A stretch of 19,645 nucleotides of DNA from Candidatus Poribacteria bacterium. Its GTDB lineage: Bacteria; Poribacteria; WGA-4E; UBA9662. A program made the position numbers and the translations under genes. Shown here piece after piece: positions 8,178 through 15,723 of the stretch; position 1 is the first letter of the stretch; every line of letters begins with the position of its first letter. The notes below the pieces were generated by a model, which saw nothing but the letters and a program-made list of their open reading frames with translations, had not been told where the DNA came from and searched no databases. Where the stretch lies: positions 13,172-32,816 of the forward strand of contig PACG01000137.1 of assembly GCA_002699335.1 (NCBI GenBank), written 5' to 3'.

Positions 8178-9761
8178 GTGATAACTCCCAAATCAAATAT
8201 CCAATCTCTGTTTAGTCACGGTAAGATCTGGCCCAAACATTTAATCTTGATTGCCAGCCTGGTATTCGTGCTGACCGCAATCTGGCATGTTTTCGCCTTA
8301 AATCCAGCTACGGTAATCGCTCAGACGGATGCTAATGATAGCGACCATATTTATCTGGAACGAGCTAATCGTGCCTTTATAAATCTAGTTAACAAGGCCA
8401 AACCGGCTGTGGTACAGATCACAACCACCCGAATGGTCTCGGAACGCCGTAACCGAATGCCGTTTGATGAAGACTTCTTTCGACAATGGCGTCGATTCTT
8501 TCCCGAAGAATCGCCACCTGGAGAGGAAGAAAATCCCGATTCAGAACCTCGACAGCGTGAAATGCCCGGCGGGCTTGGTTCCGGCGTAATTGTTAGTCAC
8601 GATGGTTTTATTCTGACTAACAACCATGTGATCGAAGGTGCCAGCGACATAAAAATCGTTTTATCAGATGGTCGTGAGTTTGAGGCTGAAATCATTGGCG
8701 CTGATGCTGGACGTGACGGTACCGATCTAGCTGTTTTGAGGATCGACCAGAAAAATTTACCCTATTTGGAGTTTGGTGATTCGAACCAGTTGGAGGTAGG
8801 GGAATGGGTGGTAGCTATCGGTAGCCCTTTCGGCCTGTCGCAGACAGTGACACGCGGTATTGTCAGTGCTAAAGGGCGTGACACCGGTGATGTCAGCATT
8901 GCTACCTATGCCGATTTTATTCAAACTGATGCGGCTATCAACCGGGGGAATAGTGGCGGTGCATTGATTAACGTTTACGGCCAACTGATCGGTATCAATA
9001 CAGCGATCCTGACAGGAAGCGGATTTTCACAGGGTAATGTCGGTGTAGGGTTTGCCATTCCCAGCAACTTGGTTAGGAAGATCATGACCGCCTTGAAGGA
9101 GAAAGGCGAGGTTACGCGTGGTTGGTTGGGAATTCAGTTTCAAGATGTCACGGCGGATATTGCTGAAAAAGCAGGCCTGGATAAACCGAGGGGAGCATTG
9201 GTTGTCGCGGTTGGAAAAGGGAGCCCTGCCGGCAAAGGGAATCTTCGACGTGGTGATATTATCGTTTCTCTCAATGATAACCAAATTGAGGATGGAGAAG
9301 ACCTCAGAAATCTTGTTGCTGATGCTGGGGCTGGTGAACAGGTAGCAATCAAGGTAGTTCGCAAAGGTAAAACCAAGAATCTCAAAGTTAAATTAGGCAA
9401 AAGAACCGATGGCGCCTTAGCTTCGTTGCAAACGGGACGAGAAATAGTACCTGATGCCGAAGACGGTGAGTCAGAAATCTTCGCCGGTATGCAGGTGGTC
9501 AACTTAACGAAAGAGTTGGCCGAAAAATATGGTTATCAAGATGAAAGTGGCGTGCTGGTCACTGAATTGAGAGAAGGTAGTCCGGCTGAAAAAGCGAGGA
9601 TTCAAATTGGTGACCTGATCAAGGAGATCGATTGGGAACCGGTCGCCAGTATCGAAGATTATCGAACTCGATTGAAAGACGTGGCCAAGGAGTCTAAAAT
9701 TCTGCTTCATGTTCGCCATCCAAATGGTCGCCCGGAGTACGTAACGCTTGACATGGACTGA
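8178..9761 (+). CDS. HtrA/DegP-type periplasmic serine protease
   Basis: An envelope quality-control protease that degrades or refolds misfolded secreted proteins. From the GTG at 8178 it has 527 residues; an ATG at 8121 would add 19 but has a poor ribosome site. Residues 22-49 form a hydrophobic signal or anchor segment ending in VIAQ. Next comes an acidic, proline-rich LA-loop region containing FDEDFFRQW. The trypsin-like triad is H150 (TNNHVIEGA), D183 (GTDLAVL) and S259 (NRGNSGGAL). The first PDZ domain starts near 315 (RGWLGIQF) and the second near 435 (MQVVNLTKEL), each with a GSPA element. Two PDZ domains make it DegP/DegQ-like rather than DegS-like. It probably lies under its own promoter after hisS and converges on the gene ending at 9815. 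Which member (DegP, DegQ or MucD) cannot be told, so no symbol is given. Confidence 0.93.
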   Translation: MITPKSNIQSLFSHGKIWPKHLILIASLVFVLTAIWHVFALNPATVIAQTDANDSDHIYLERANRAFINLVNKAKPAVVQITTTRMVSERRNRMPFDEDFFRQWRRFFPEESPPGEEENPDSEPRQREMPGGLGSGVIVSHDGFILTNNHVIEGASDIKIVLSDGREFEAEIIGADAGRDGTDLAVLRIDQKNLPYLEFGDSNQLEVGEWVVAIGSPFGLSQTVTRGIVSAKGRDTGDVSIATYADFIQTDAAINRGNSGGALINVYGQLIGINTAILTGSGFSQGNVGVGFAIPSNLVRKIMTALKEKGEVTRGWLGIQFQDVTADIAEKAGLDKPRGALVVAVGKGSPAGKGNLRRGDIIVSLNDNQIEDGEDLRNLVADAGAGEQVAIKVVRKGKTKNLKVKLGKRTDGALASLQTGREIVPDAEDGESEIFAGMQVVNLTKELAEKYGYQDESGVLVTELREGSPAEKARIQIGDLIKEIDWEPVASIEDYRTRLKDVAKESKILLHVRHPNGRPEYVTLDMD

Positions 9762-9814
9762 GAATAAGTTCACCACGGACGAAACGAATCAGTGGCTAGG
9801 TTTTCTAGGCGAGG

Positions 9815-12808
9815 TTAGCTAATTTGCTGTGGCGGCGGAATCGCTTCCCGCAACAACTCGATTAGATGCCTGGGTTCCCGTCCTGTTCCGTGCTTAATCT
9901 GCTCCCGGCAGGAGACTCCCGAAACAGCGACTTCTACCTCCCCATCCCGGTTGGATGCGTGCGACCGAATCTGGTCGAAAAGGCGTAGTTCTCCAATTTT
10001 CATCGATAGGTCGTAGTGCTCAGTCTCGTAGCCAAATGATCCGGCCATTCCACAACAGCTAGAATCGATCACCTCTACCTCGTAATTCGGGGGTAGAGCG
10101 AGTAGTTGAGCAGATGATTTGGTGCCAACCAACGCTCGTTGGTGACAGTGACCGTGAAGCAAAATATCTTTGCCGCTATCTGTAAAGTTCAAATGCCCTT
10201 TTTCCTGTAGCAGTAACTCTTCGATCATGAAGGTATGGTTGGCGACCAATTTTGATTCTGTTCCTGGCAGGAGATCGACATAATCGTCGGTTAGAGCTGA
10301 AACACAACTGGGTTCACAGCCGACAATCGGAATTCCTTGCCGGGCGTAAGGCAACAGCCAACTGATATTGTGTCGGGCGTTCTGAATGGCCTGGTCGAGC
10401 ATTCCATTGGAAATCATCGGCCGACCGCAACACCGTTTAGGTGGCAGAATAACCTCAAAACCGGCTGCTTCCAATACTTCGACCACGGCTTTACCAACCT
10501 GAGGATAGTTGTGGTTGGTGAAGGTGTCGTAGAAAAAAACGACTTGTTTGGGTTTGCCCGAGCCAGCCGGTTCAGGTGGGCGATGGTTAAACCACTCGGT
10601 AAAGGTTTCTCGAACAAAATTGGGTAAAGACCGGCGTCGATCCACACCGAACAATTTCTCCATCATCCATTTGGAGACCGGTCTATTCATCATCCAGTTA
10701 GAGACCGGAGCCAGTGCAGAGCCGATCTGACTCAACTCGGCGATGCCAGCGAAAAGGCGGTTGCGCAGTGGTAGACCGTGTTGATTGTAGTATTGAGCTA
10801 GAAACTCGTATTTGATTTTGGCCATATCCACGTTGGACGGACACTCCGATTTACAGGCTTTGCAGGCCAGACAGAGATCTAAAACATCGTACAGCGAGTG
10901 GTCCTTAAAGTGTTCGTGGGGTAGAGTACCTGAAATCACATGCCGGAGAGCGTTAGCGCGTCCACGAGTCGAGTGTTTTTCTTCTCGCGTACCGATGAAG
11001 GAGGGACACATAGTTCCGGTCAGTGTCTTGCGACAGGCACCGACTCCGTTGCACATCTCAATCGCCCGTTCAAATCCACCCTGATTTGAGAAATCGAAAT
11101 AGGTGTCAATCCGGATAGTGTTGTACTCGGCACCGAAGCGGAGGTTTTCCGTCATCGGTGCCGCATCGACGATCTTGCCCGGATTCATGATCCCAGTTGG
11201 ATCAAAGGCCTGTTTGACTTGGCGAAAGGCGTGGTAGAGTTCGGGGCCGAACATACTTTGGATCCACTCACTTCTGACTTGGCCGTCGCCATGTTCGCCA
11301 CTCATGGCGCCACCGAGATCCACCAGTAGATCTCGCACTTGTTTGGCGATGGAATACATCTTTTGAATTTCCGATTCGGATTTAAGGTTGATGACCGGCC
11401 GGTTGTGAAGCAACCCAACACTGGCGTGGGCGTAGTAAGCGGCAGTGGTATCGTGATCTTCGATAATCTGCGCAAAACGGCGTACATATTCCGGTAGATG
11501 CTCAATCGGTACCGCAGCATCTTCCACAAAAGCAATTGGTTTATGGTCACCTTTCATGCCCATCAATAACCCTAATCCAGCCTTTCGTGTCTCCCATACG
11601 TTGGCTTTCTGCTCTGCGCTCAGGCAACGGACAAAGGCATACCCCAAGCCTAAAGACTTCATCTGCTGTTCCAGGTTATCGAGTTGCGCTAACAATTCCT
11701 GTTCCGTCTGACCGTAGAACTCAACCGCTAAAATTGCACCGGGGCCTTCCCCGTTCGGCTCATTTTGAATAAAGTTGCTAACCTTTGAAAATTCTAAGGA
11801 TCCTTTGGTCATGTTAATGATAGTATCGTCGATCAATTCAACTGCAGTTGGCCGGCATGACAAAATAGGGGCAATCGCTTCCATAGACTCCATCAGAGTT
11901 TGGAAGTGGACCACGCTCAAAGCTGTCATTTTCGGCATTGGCACCAGGTTAATTTTGGCCTCTGTTACCGTGGCCAGCGTACCTTCGGAACCGACGATCA
12001 TCTTAGCCAAGTTGAAAGGGTGGTCATTATCGCAACCATCTCGTCGATAAGGTGTGACCTCCTTAGATCCCGCATCGGACACAAACTCATCCAGATTGTA
12101 ACCGGCCACTCGACGCAAAATGCGCGGATAGCGCTCCCGTATAAGATTTTGGTTCTGCTCAACAATTTGGCAAATCCGGCGATAGATTTCTGCCTCTTGA
12201 GAATCTCCGTCCTTTTTGACCTCCAATTCAGCTATCGAAAGCGGTTCCGCCACAATTTCTTCGCCATTAGACAAAACCAGATTCAGCGAAATTACATGGT
12301 CGATGGTCTTACCGTAAATTACCGAGTGGGAACCAGCGGAATTGTTCCCGATGGTACCACCAACGTTGGCACGACTGCTGGTTGCTACATCGGGTGCATA
12401 CATCAAACCGTAAGGGTTTAACTGATGGTTCAGTTCATCGACAACAATGCCGGGTTCGACTCGGACCCACTTCTCTTCAGCATTGATCTCAATGATGTGG
12501 TTCATATATTTAGAGAAATCGATCACTACGGCTCGACCAACGGTCTGACCGGCTAAACTGGTACCACCGCCTCGTGGTAAGATTGGGACGTTGTGTTGGT
12601 AGCAGGTTTGGATGATTTTCAGCACATCCGCTTTGTGGTAGGGTAGGACAACGCCGATGGGTTCAACCTGGTATAAACTGGCATCGGTGCTATAGAGTGC
12701 CTTTGAATAACGGTCGAACCGCACTTCACCTTCGATTTGATCAGAGAGGATCTGTTCCAGTTTGGTTGATTCGATAGAAACTGAATTGGTTAGGTTTAAG
12801 TTAGACAT
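9815..12808 (-). CDS. FAD-linked oxidase fused to Fe-S/CCG domains (YdiJ-like 2-hydroxyacid dehydrogenase)
   Basis: This 997-residue cytosolic or membrane-associated flavoprotein oxidises a D-2-hydroxyacid and passes electrons through iron-sulfur clusters. Parts in order: an FAD-binding PCMH domain with the RGGGTSLAGQ loop (79-88); an FAD-oxidase C-terminal domain with YAHASVGLLH and SGEHGDG, metal- and substrate-site histidines, ending near 550 at GIMNPGKI; a ferredoxin-like part with a CNGVGAC...MCPS group near 584-602 and CLACKACKSECPSN near 645-658; then two cysteine-rich CCG domains with CCGRP near 791 and SCCGMAGSFGYE near 918. The order and length match the YdiJ family (about 1018 residues in E. 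coli), for which D-2-hydroxyglutarate dehydrogenase activity has been described. Lactate or glycolate are alternatives. It is convergent with htrA and follows the terpene cyclase gene after 143 bases. No strong ribosome site was seen. It carries a short internal tandem repeat. Confidence 0.88.
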   Translation of the reverse strand: MSNLNLTNSVSIESTKLEQILSDQIEGEVRFDRYSKALYSTDASLYQVEPIGVVLPYHKADVLKIIQTCYQHNVPILPRGGGTSLAGQTVGRAVVIDFSKYMNHIIEINAEEKWVRVEPGIVVDELNHQLNPYGLMYAPDVATSSRANVGGTIGNNSAGSHSVIYGKTIDHVISLNLVLSNGEEIVAEPLSIAELEVKKDGDSQEAEIYRRICQIVEQNQNLIRERYPRILRRVAGYNLDEFVSDAGSKEVTPYRRDGCDNDHPFNLAKMIVGSEGTLATVTEAKINLVPMPKMTALSVVHFQTLMESMEAIAPILSCRPTAVELIDDTIINMTKGSLEFSKVSNFIQNEPNGEGPGAILAVEFYGQTEQELLAQLDNLEQQMKSLGLGYAFVRCLSAEQKANVWETRKAGLGLLMGMKGDHKPIAFVEDAAVPIEHLPEYVRRFAQIIEDHDTTAAYYAHASVGLLHNRPVINLKSESEIQKMYSIAKQVRDLLVDLGGAMSGEHGDGQVRSEWIQSMFGPELYHAFRQVKQAFDPTGIMNPGKIVDAAPMTENLRFGAEYNTIRIDTYFDFSNQGGFERAIEMCNGVGACRKTLTGTMCPSFIGTREEKHSTRGRANALRHVISGTLPHEHFKDHSLYDVLDLCLACKACKSECPSNVDMAKIKYEFLAQYYNQHGLPLRNRLFAGIAELSQIGSALAPVSNWMMNRPVSKWMMEKLFGVDRRRSLPNFVRETFTEWFNHRPPEPAGSGKPKQVVFFYDTFTNHNYPQVGKAVVEVLEAAGFEVILPPKRCCGRPMISNGMLDQAIQNARHNISWLLPYARQGIPIVGCEPSCVSALTDDYVDLLPGTESKLVANHTFMIEELLLQEKGHLNFTDSGKDILLHGHCHQRALVGTKSSAQLLALPPNYEVEVIDSSCCGMAGSFGYETEHYDLSMKIGELRLFDQIRSHASNRDGEVEVAVSGVSCREQIKHGTGREPRHLIELLREAIPPPQQIS
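10661..10708. repeat. 27-base tandem duplication inside the FAD oxidase gene
   Basis: Two copies of a 21-base segment (10661-10681 and 10688-10708) are offset by 27 bases and differ at two positions. In the protein they give PVSNWMMNR followed by PVSKWMMEK, in the linker between the second Fe-S group and the CCG domains. The frame is kept. Confidence 0.8.
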
Positions 12809-12895
12809 GTCAAATTGGAGTGGTAAAGAAACTCCCTGCTAATCCGGTACTGCTTAGTATATTGTTGCATTCAATACCAAATCTGATTAAAACCC

Positions 12896-12918
12896 CCTAC
12901 TTTTGTGCCAAAAGCAGG
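12896..12918 (-). terminator. Weak hairpin between the terpene cyclase and FAD oxidase genes
   Basis: CTTTTG/CAAAAG (12900-12905 with 12909-12914) with a three-base loop is extended by CCT/AGG past one mismatch. Read on the minus strand it is followed by GGGG and only four T, 34 bases after the cyclase stop. It could reduce read-through, but is not a textbook terminator. Confidence 0.25.
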
Positions 12919-12951
12919 TTAGAGTTGATATATTCCATTTGTTACCTATTC

Positions 12952-14754
12952 TTATCCTCCTGATCTTGCGGTTCCTATTTGCTGGATATAGGTACTAAGT
13001 GCCAGCAAGGGAAAAACAGAAGCATAAATTGGATCTTTGTATCCGCCAATAATTTCCCAGTAAATGCCAACACAAGCGGCGTCCCAGGAACCATCCTGGT
13101 GTTGCCGGTCGAGTAAATAACGCAATCCTTTCGCAATTGATGGGCTGGCTGAATCAGGAGAATGGACTGGCCTGGCATATAATAAGGCATAGACAGACCA
13201 GGCCGTTTGTTCTACCGTACTTTCGGTCGGTTGGCCAAACATATCTTCTCCCCAACCACCGTCGGGTTGTTGGTTTTCTTCCAGCCAACTAAGACCTCGT
13301 TTAACCTCCGGACAAGCGGACAATCCGCTTTTAGCCAACGCAACAATCGCACAGGCGGTACCGTAGGTAAACTTCGACAACCACAAATCTGACCAGTACC
13401 CTTCTGCAGTGATCTCCTGACGCAGCCAGTTGATGGCATTGTTAACTAAATCCTCATATCCACCGCATGCCAGTAAGGCTTCGATAGCGTGAGCGGTGAT
13501 AGAAACACAACCTACATCGCCTTCGCCCGGAACATAGGTGCTCCAACTACCATCTGTAGATTGGTTGTTTGCCAACCATTGGATTCCGTGCTCAATAGAT
13601 CTGGTAACTGCTAACTCGGACGAGTTAGGCAGGTCAGAATCATTAGGAGCGGAGTCCGGGTTAACGTGCGCTTGAGACCAAATCAAGGACAGCGTCGAGA
13701 GTGCGGTGTCGTCCCCATCAGACAGTAGAAAGGCGCTTCCCTTCTGAGCATCAAGTCCGGAAAATGCCCACCCTCCGTCACCGGATTGGTGTTTTATTAG
13801 CCAGCGAGCAGCAGTTTGTATTTGAGGGATAAAGGTTAAGGTAGGATCGTGTGACAGATGAGTCAGCGTAATGGTAGATAGTGCTGTATCCCAGACGTTT
13901 AAGTTAAGTGCTTCCCGGCAACCACCGTCCGTATTTCGTGTGTATTCCAGCCAAGCGATTGCAGACTCGATCTCCTCTGTTGTTACCAGGTCGGTAAACT
14001 GCCGTTGTGCTTCAACCATAGCTAAGGTGGCCAAAGCCGTGATGTAGTTGACCCGAAACCAACTGCCATCAGTTAAGCGGCAAGCCAGCATCCAGCTAAG
14101 CAGATCTGCTACTACGGAGCGTCGTTTCTTAGTGTGTGCTTCAATCAGGATCATAGCCGGAACTAGGGTTTGCTGTTCCGCTACAAACAGTTGATTAAAG
14201 GTTTTGGAATAAAAAAAATCGGCAGACGGTAGAAGATGCTTAGGCGGTTTCATTCGTCTAGCCAGCCCGGGTAGCAAAGATTGAATCCCACGAATAGCGA
14301 GTACCACAATAGCTGGAGGTGTTACTTTCGACCAGGCAAACTGGTTCAGGTGCGCGTAGGCTAACTTGATCAAACCCAGTTGAGGCAAGCTCAGATTGAT
14401 ATGGCTGTCTTTAGCATCAACCGTCGAGGAATAAGACAAAATTAGTTGCGCAAAGTCGGTCGCATTTTGATTGGGGATTTTAGAGCCATCCAAAGACCAG
14501 CGACCATCGGGCAACCGCTGATTGTGCAACCAATCCAGTAACGAGGGATCTGGATCTTGCCCTTGTACTATCTGCACCCAGGCTAAAGCGCAGGTCGGAA
14601 ATGCCATGGAGGAGAGTTGCCCTTCAAAGCGACCATCCTGGAACTGTTGAGCAACTAGAAATTGGCCTCCACGGGTAATAGCAGAGGTAACCTCAACCTC
14701 CATCGGAAAAGGGCAATTCCCACCGCCATCATTAAAATCAAAGTATTGAGTCAT
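12952..14754 (-). CDS. Class II terpene cyclase, squalene-hopene-cyclase-like
   Basis: A 600-residue alpha-barrel cyclase of the squalene-hopene cyclase superfamily. These enzymes protonate a polyprene and fold it into rings, usually at the membrane, making hopanoid-type lipids. The catalytic acid motif DXDD is intact as DGDD at 346-349, in the usual setting DGDDTALSTL. Four clear QW repeats (Q-x3-G-x-W) end at W329, W404, W501 and W557, with weaker ones near residues 41, 85 and 231. VWDTALS near 288 and STVEQTAW near 512 match family positions. Differences from true squalene cyclases: the stretch after the third repeat is shortened and lacks the usual PPSADVTA segment, and the C-terminus has GIYWEIIGGYKDPIY where FPxxFYLxYH is expected. 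The substrate is therefore uncertain. No isoprenoid or hopanoid genes are nearby. No good ribosome site was seen before the ATG, 44 bases after purQ. Confidence 0.82.
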   Translation of the reverse strand: MTQYFDFNDGGGNCPFPMEVEVTSAITRGGQFLVAQQFQDGRFEGQLSSMAFPTCALAWVQIVQGQDPDPSLLDWLHNQRLPDGRWSLDGSKIPNQNATDFAQLILSYSSTVDAKDSHINLSLPQLGLIKLAYAHLNQFAWSKVTPPAIVVLAIRGIQSLLPGLARRMKPPKHLLPSADFFYSKTFNQLFVAEQQTLVPAMILIEAHTKKRRSVVADLLSWMLACRLTDGSWFRVNYITALATLAMVEAQRQFTDLVTTEEIESAIAWLEYTRNTDGGCREALNLNVWDTALSTITLTHLSHDPTLTFIPQIQTAARWLIKHQSGDGGWAFSGLDAQKGSAFLLSDGDDTALSTLSLIWSQAHVNPDSAPNDSDLPNSSELAVTRSIEHGIQWLANNQSTDGSWSTYVPGEGDVGCVSITAHAIEALLACGGYEDLVNNAINWLRQEITAEGYWSDLWLSKFTYGTACAIVALAKSGLSACPEVKRGLSWLEENQQPDGGWGEDMFGQPTESTVEQTAWSVYALLYARPVHSPDSASPSIAKGLRYLLDRQHQDGSWDAACVGIYWEIIGGYKDPIYASVFPLLALSTYIQQIGTARSGG

Positions 14755-14798
14755 CTTTGTTTTGAAGATTAGATCGATAGGAGCAGGCTAAAATGTAC

Positions 14799-15563
14799 TC
14801 AGCTCGAAACATAATTGACCGCATGGCGGAAAATTGCCAATCCATCCCCTTCCGCCGCTAGATCCTCGCGTGTCCAGCGAGGATGATTATATCGAGTTAG
14901 GTAACGCTCAGGGTGGGGCATCATCCCTAGAATCCGTCCGCTCGGATCGCAAATCCCTGCGATATTTCGGTCTGAGCCGTTTGGGTTGTCTGGATAATCT
15001 GACGAAGCATAACGGAACACGATTTGTTGATTGCCTCCCAGTTGATCGATTGTCTCTTCTGGTGCAATAAACCGCCCTTCAGCGTGAGCAACTGGCAAGT
15101 AGATCTGTCCCGGTAGATCCTGTGTAAACACACAATTGGTAGATTCCGTGGTGAGTGTTGTCCACCGACACTCGAACTTGGAGGAGGTATTGGAGGCCAG
15201 TGAAACTTCCTGAGCAATAGCATTAATTTGGGGCAGAAGACCCGACCGTACCAATACTTGAAAGCCGTTACAGATGCCAATGATTAATCCATTATTTTCG
15301 ATAAAACCGATAATGGCATCCAGCAATTTATAGCGGATTTCATTCGCCAGTAAAATACCGGCCGCAATGTCGTCCCCATAGGAGAAACCGCCTGGAATGG
15401 CTAGTATTTGGTAATCGGATAACGAAACCCTTTGTGAGAGGAGTTGATTGATGTGAACAAGGGCTGTCTCAGCCCCGGCTAATTGGAAAGCATAATCGGT
15501 TTCGTAATCGCAGTTTGTTCCGGCTGTACGCAGGACGAGAACTTTGGGTTGGCGGGATGACAT
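14799..15563 (-). CDS. purQ: Phosphoribosylformylglycinamidine synthase, glutaminase subunit
   Basis: The glutaminase subunit of FGAM synthase, in step four of purine synthesis; it supplies ammonia to PurL with PurS as partner. From the ATG at 15563 it has 254 residues. The open frame continues upstream for 38 more codons of unlike sequence, but this Met directly precedes the family's usual beginning (KVLVLRTAGTNCD), and GAGG stands 11 bases before it. The nucleophile cysteine is in GICNGFQVL. PGGFSYGDD, the VAHAEGRF loop and the MMPHPER histidine/glutamate of the triad are all present. The glutaminase subunit is separate here, as in the three-protein PurSQL system, but neither purS nor purL is in the window. 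The terpene cyclase gene follows closely on the same strand. Confidence 0.94.
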   Translation of the reverse strand: MSSRQPKVLVLRTAGTNCDYETDYAFQLAGAETALVHINQLLSQRVSLSDYQILAIPGGFSYGDDIAAGILLANEIRYKLLDAIIGFIENNGLIIGICNGFQVLVRSGLLPQINAIAQEVSLASNTSSKFECRWTTLTTESTNCVFTQDLPGQIYLPVAHAEGRFIAPEETIDQLGGNQQIVFRYASSDYPDNPNGSDRNIAGICDPSGRILGMMPHPERYLTRYNHPRWTREDLAAEGDGLAIFRHAVNYVSS

Positions 15564-15647
15564 ATTTACAGCAGCCTCGATTTGATCGGGAAATAGACGA
15601 TTTGACGACGACGGGTTTTCTACCGAAATTTGAGGATCAACTGGAAA

Positions 15648-15677
15648 ATGGTAGCACAAGCAATCGTCCCAAGTCAA
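15648..15677 (-). promoter_or_regulatory. Candidate sigma70-type promoter for purQ
   Basis: On the minus strand TTGACT (15677-15672) is followed after 18 bases by TACCAT (15653-15648), with TG two bases upstream as in an extended -10. It would give a leader of about 78 bases before the purQ ATG at 15563. No riboswitch-like fold was recognised in that leader. Confidence 0.4.
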
Positions 15678-15723
15678 TCAGTCGCTTGGTTGAATGCCCT
15701 AGATCTAACTCGAGTCACCTGTT

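Noticed and set aside
9762..9814. Possible bidirectional terminator between the convergent htrA and FAD oxidase genes
   Set aside because: Only a CTAG/CTAG pairing around GTTTT can be found, with no stable stem and no T tract.
11900..12421. A 173-residue plus-strand frame opposite the FAD oxidase
   Set aside because: Lies opposite the FAD-binding domain, has no motif and no good start.
12850..12885. TATACT as the -10 of an FAD oxidase promoter on the minus strand
   Set aside because: The hexamer is good but nothing like TTGACA lies at 16-18 bases, so the call would rest on six bases of an AT-rich gap.
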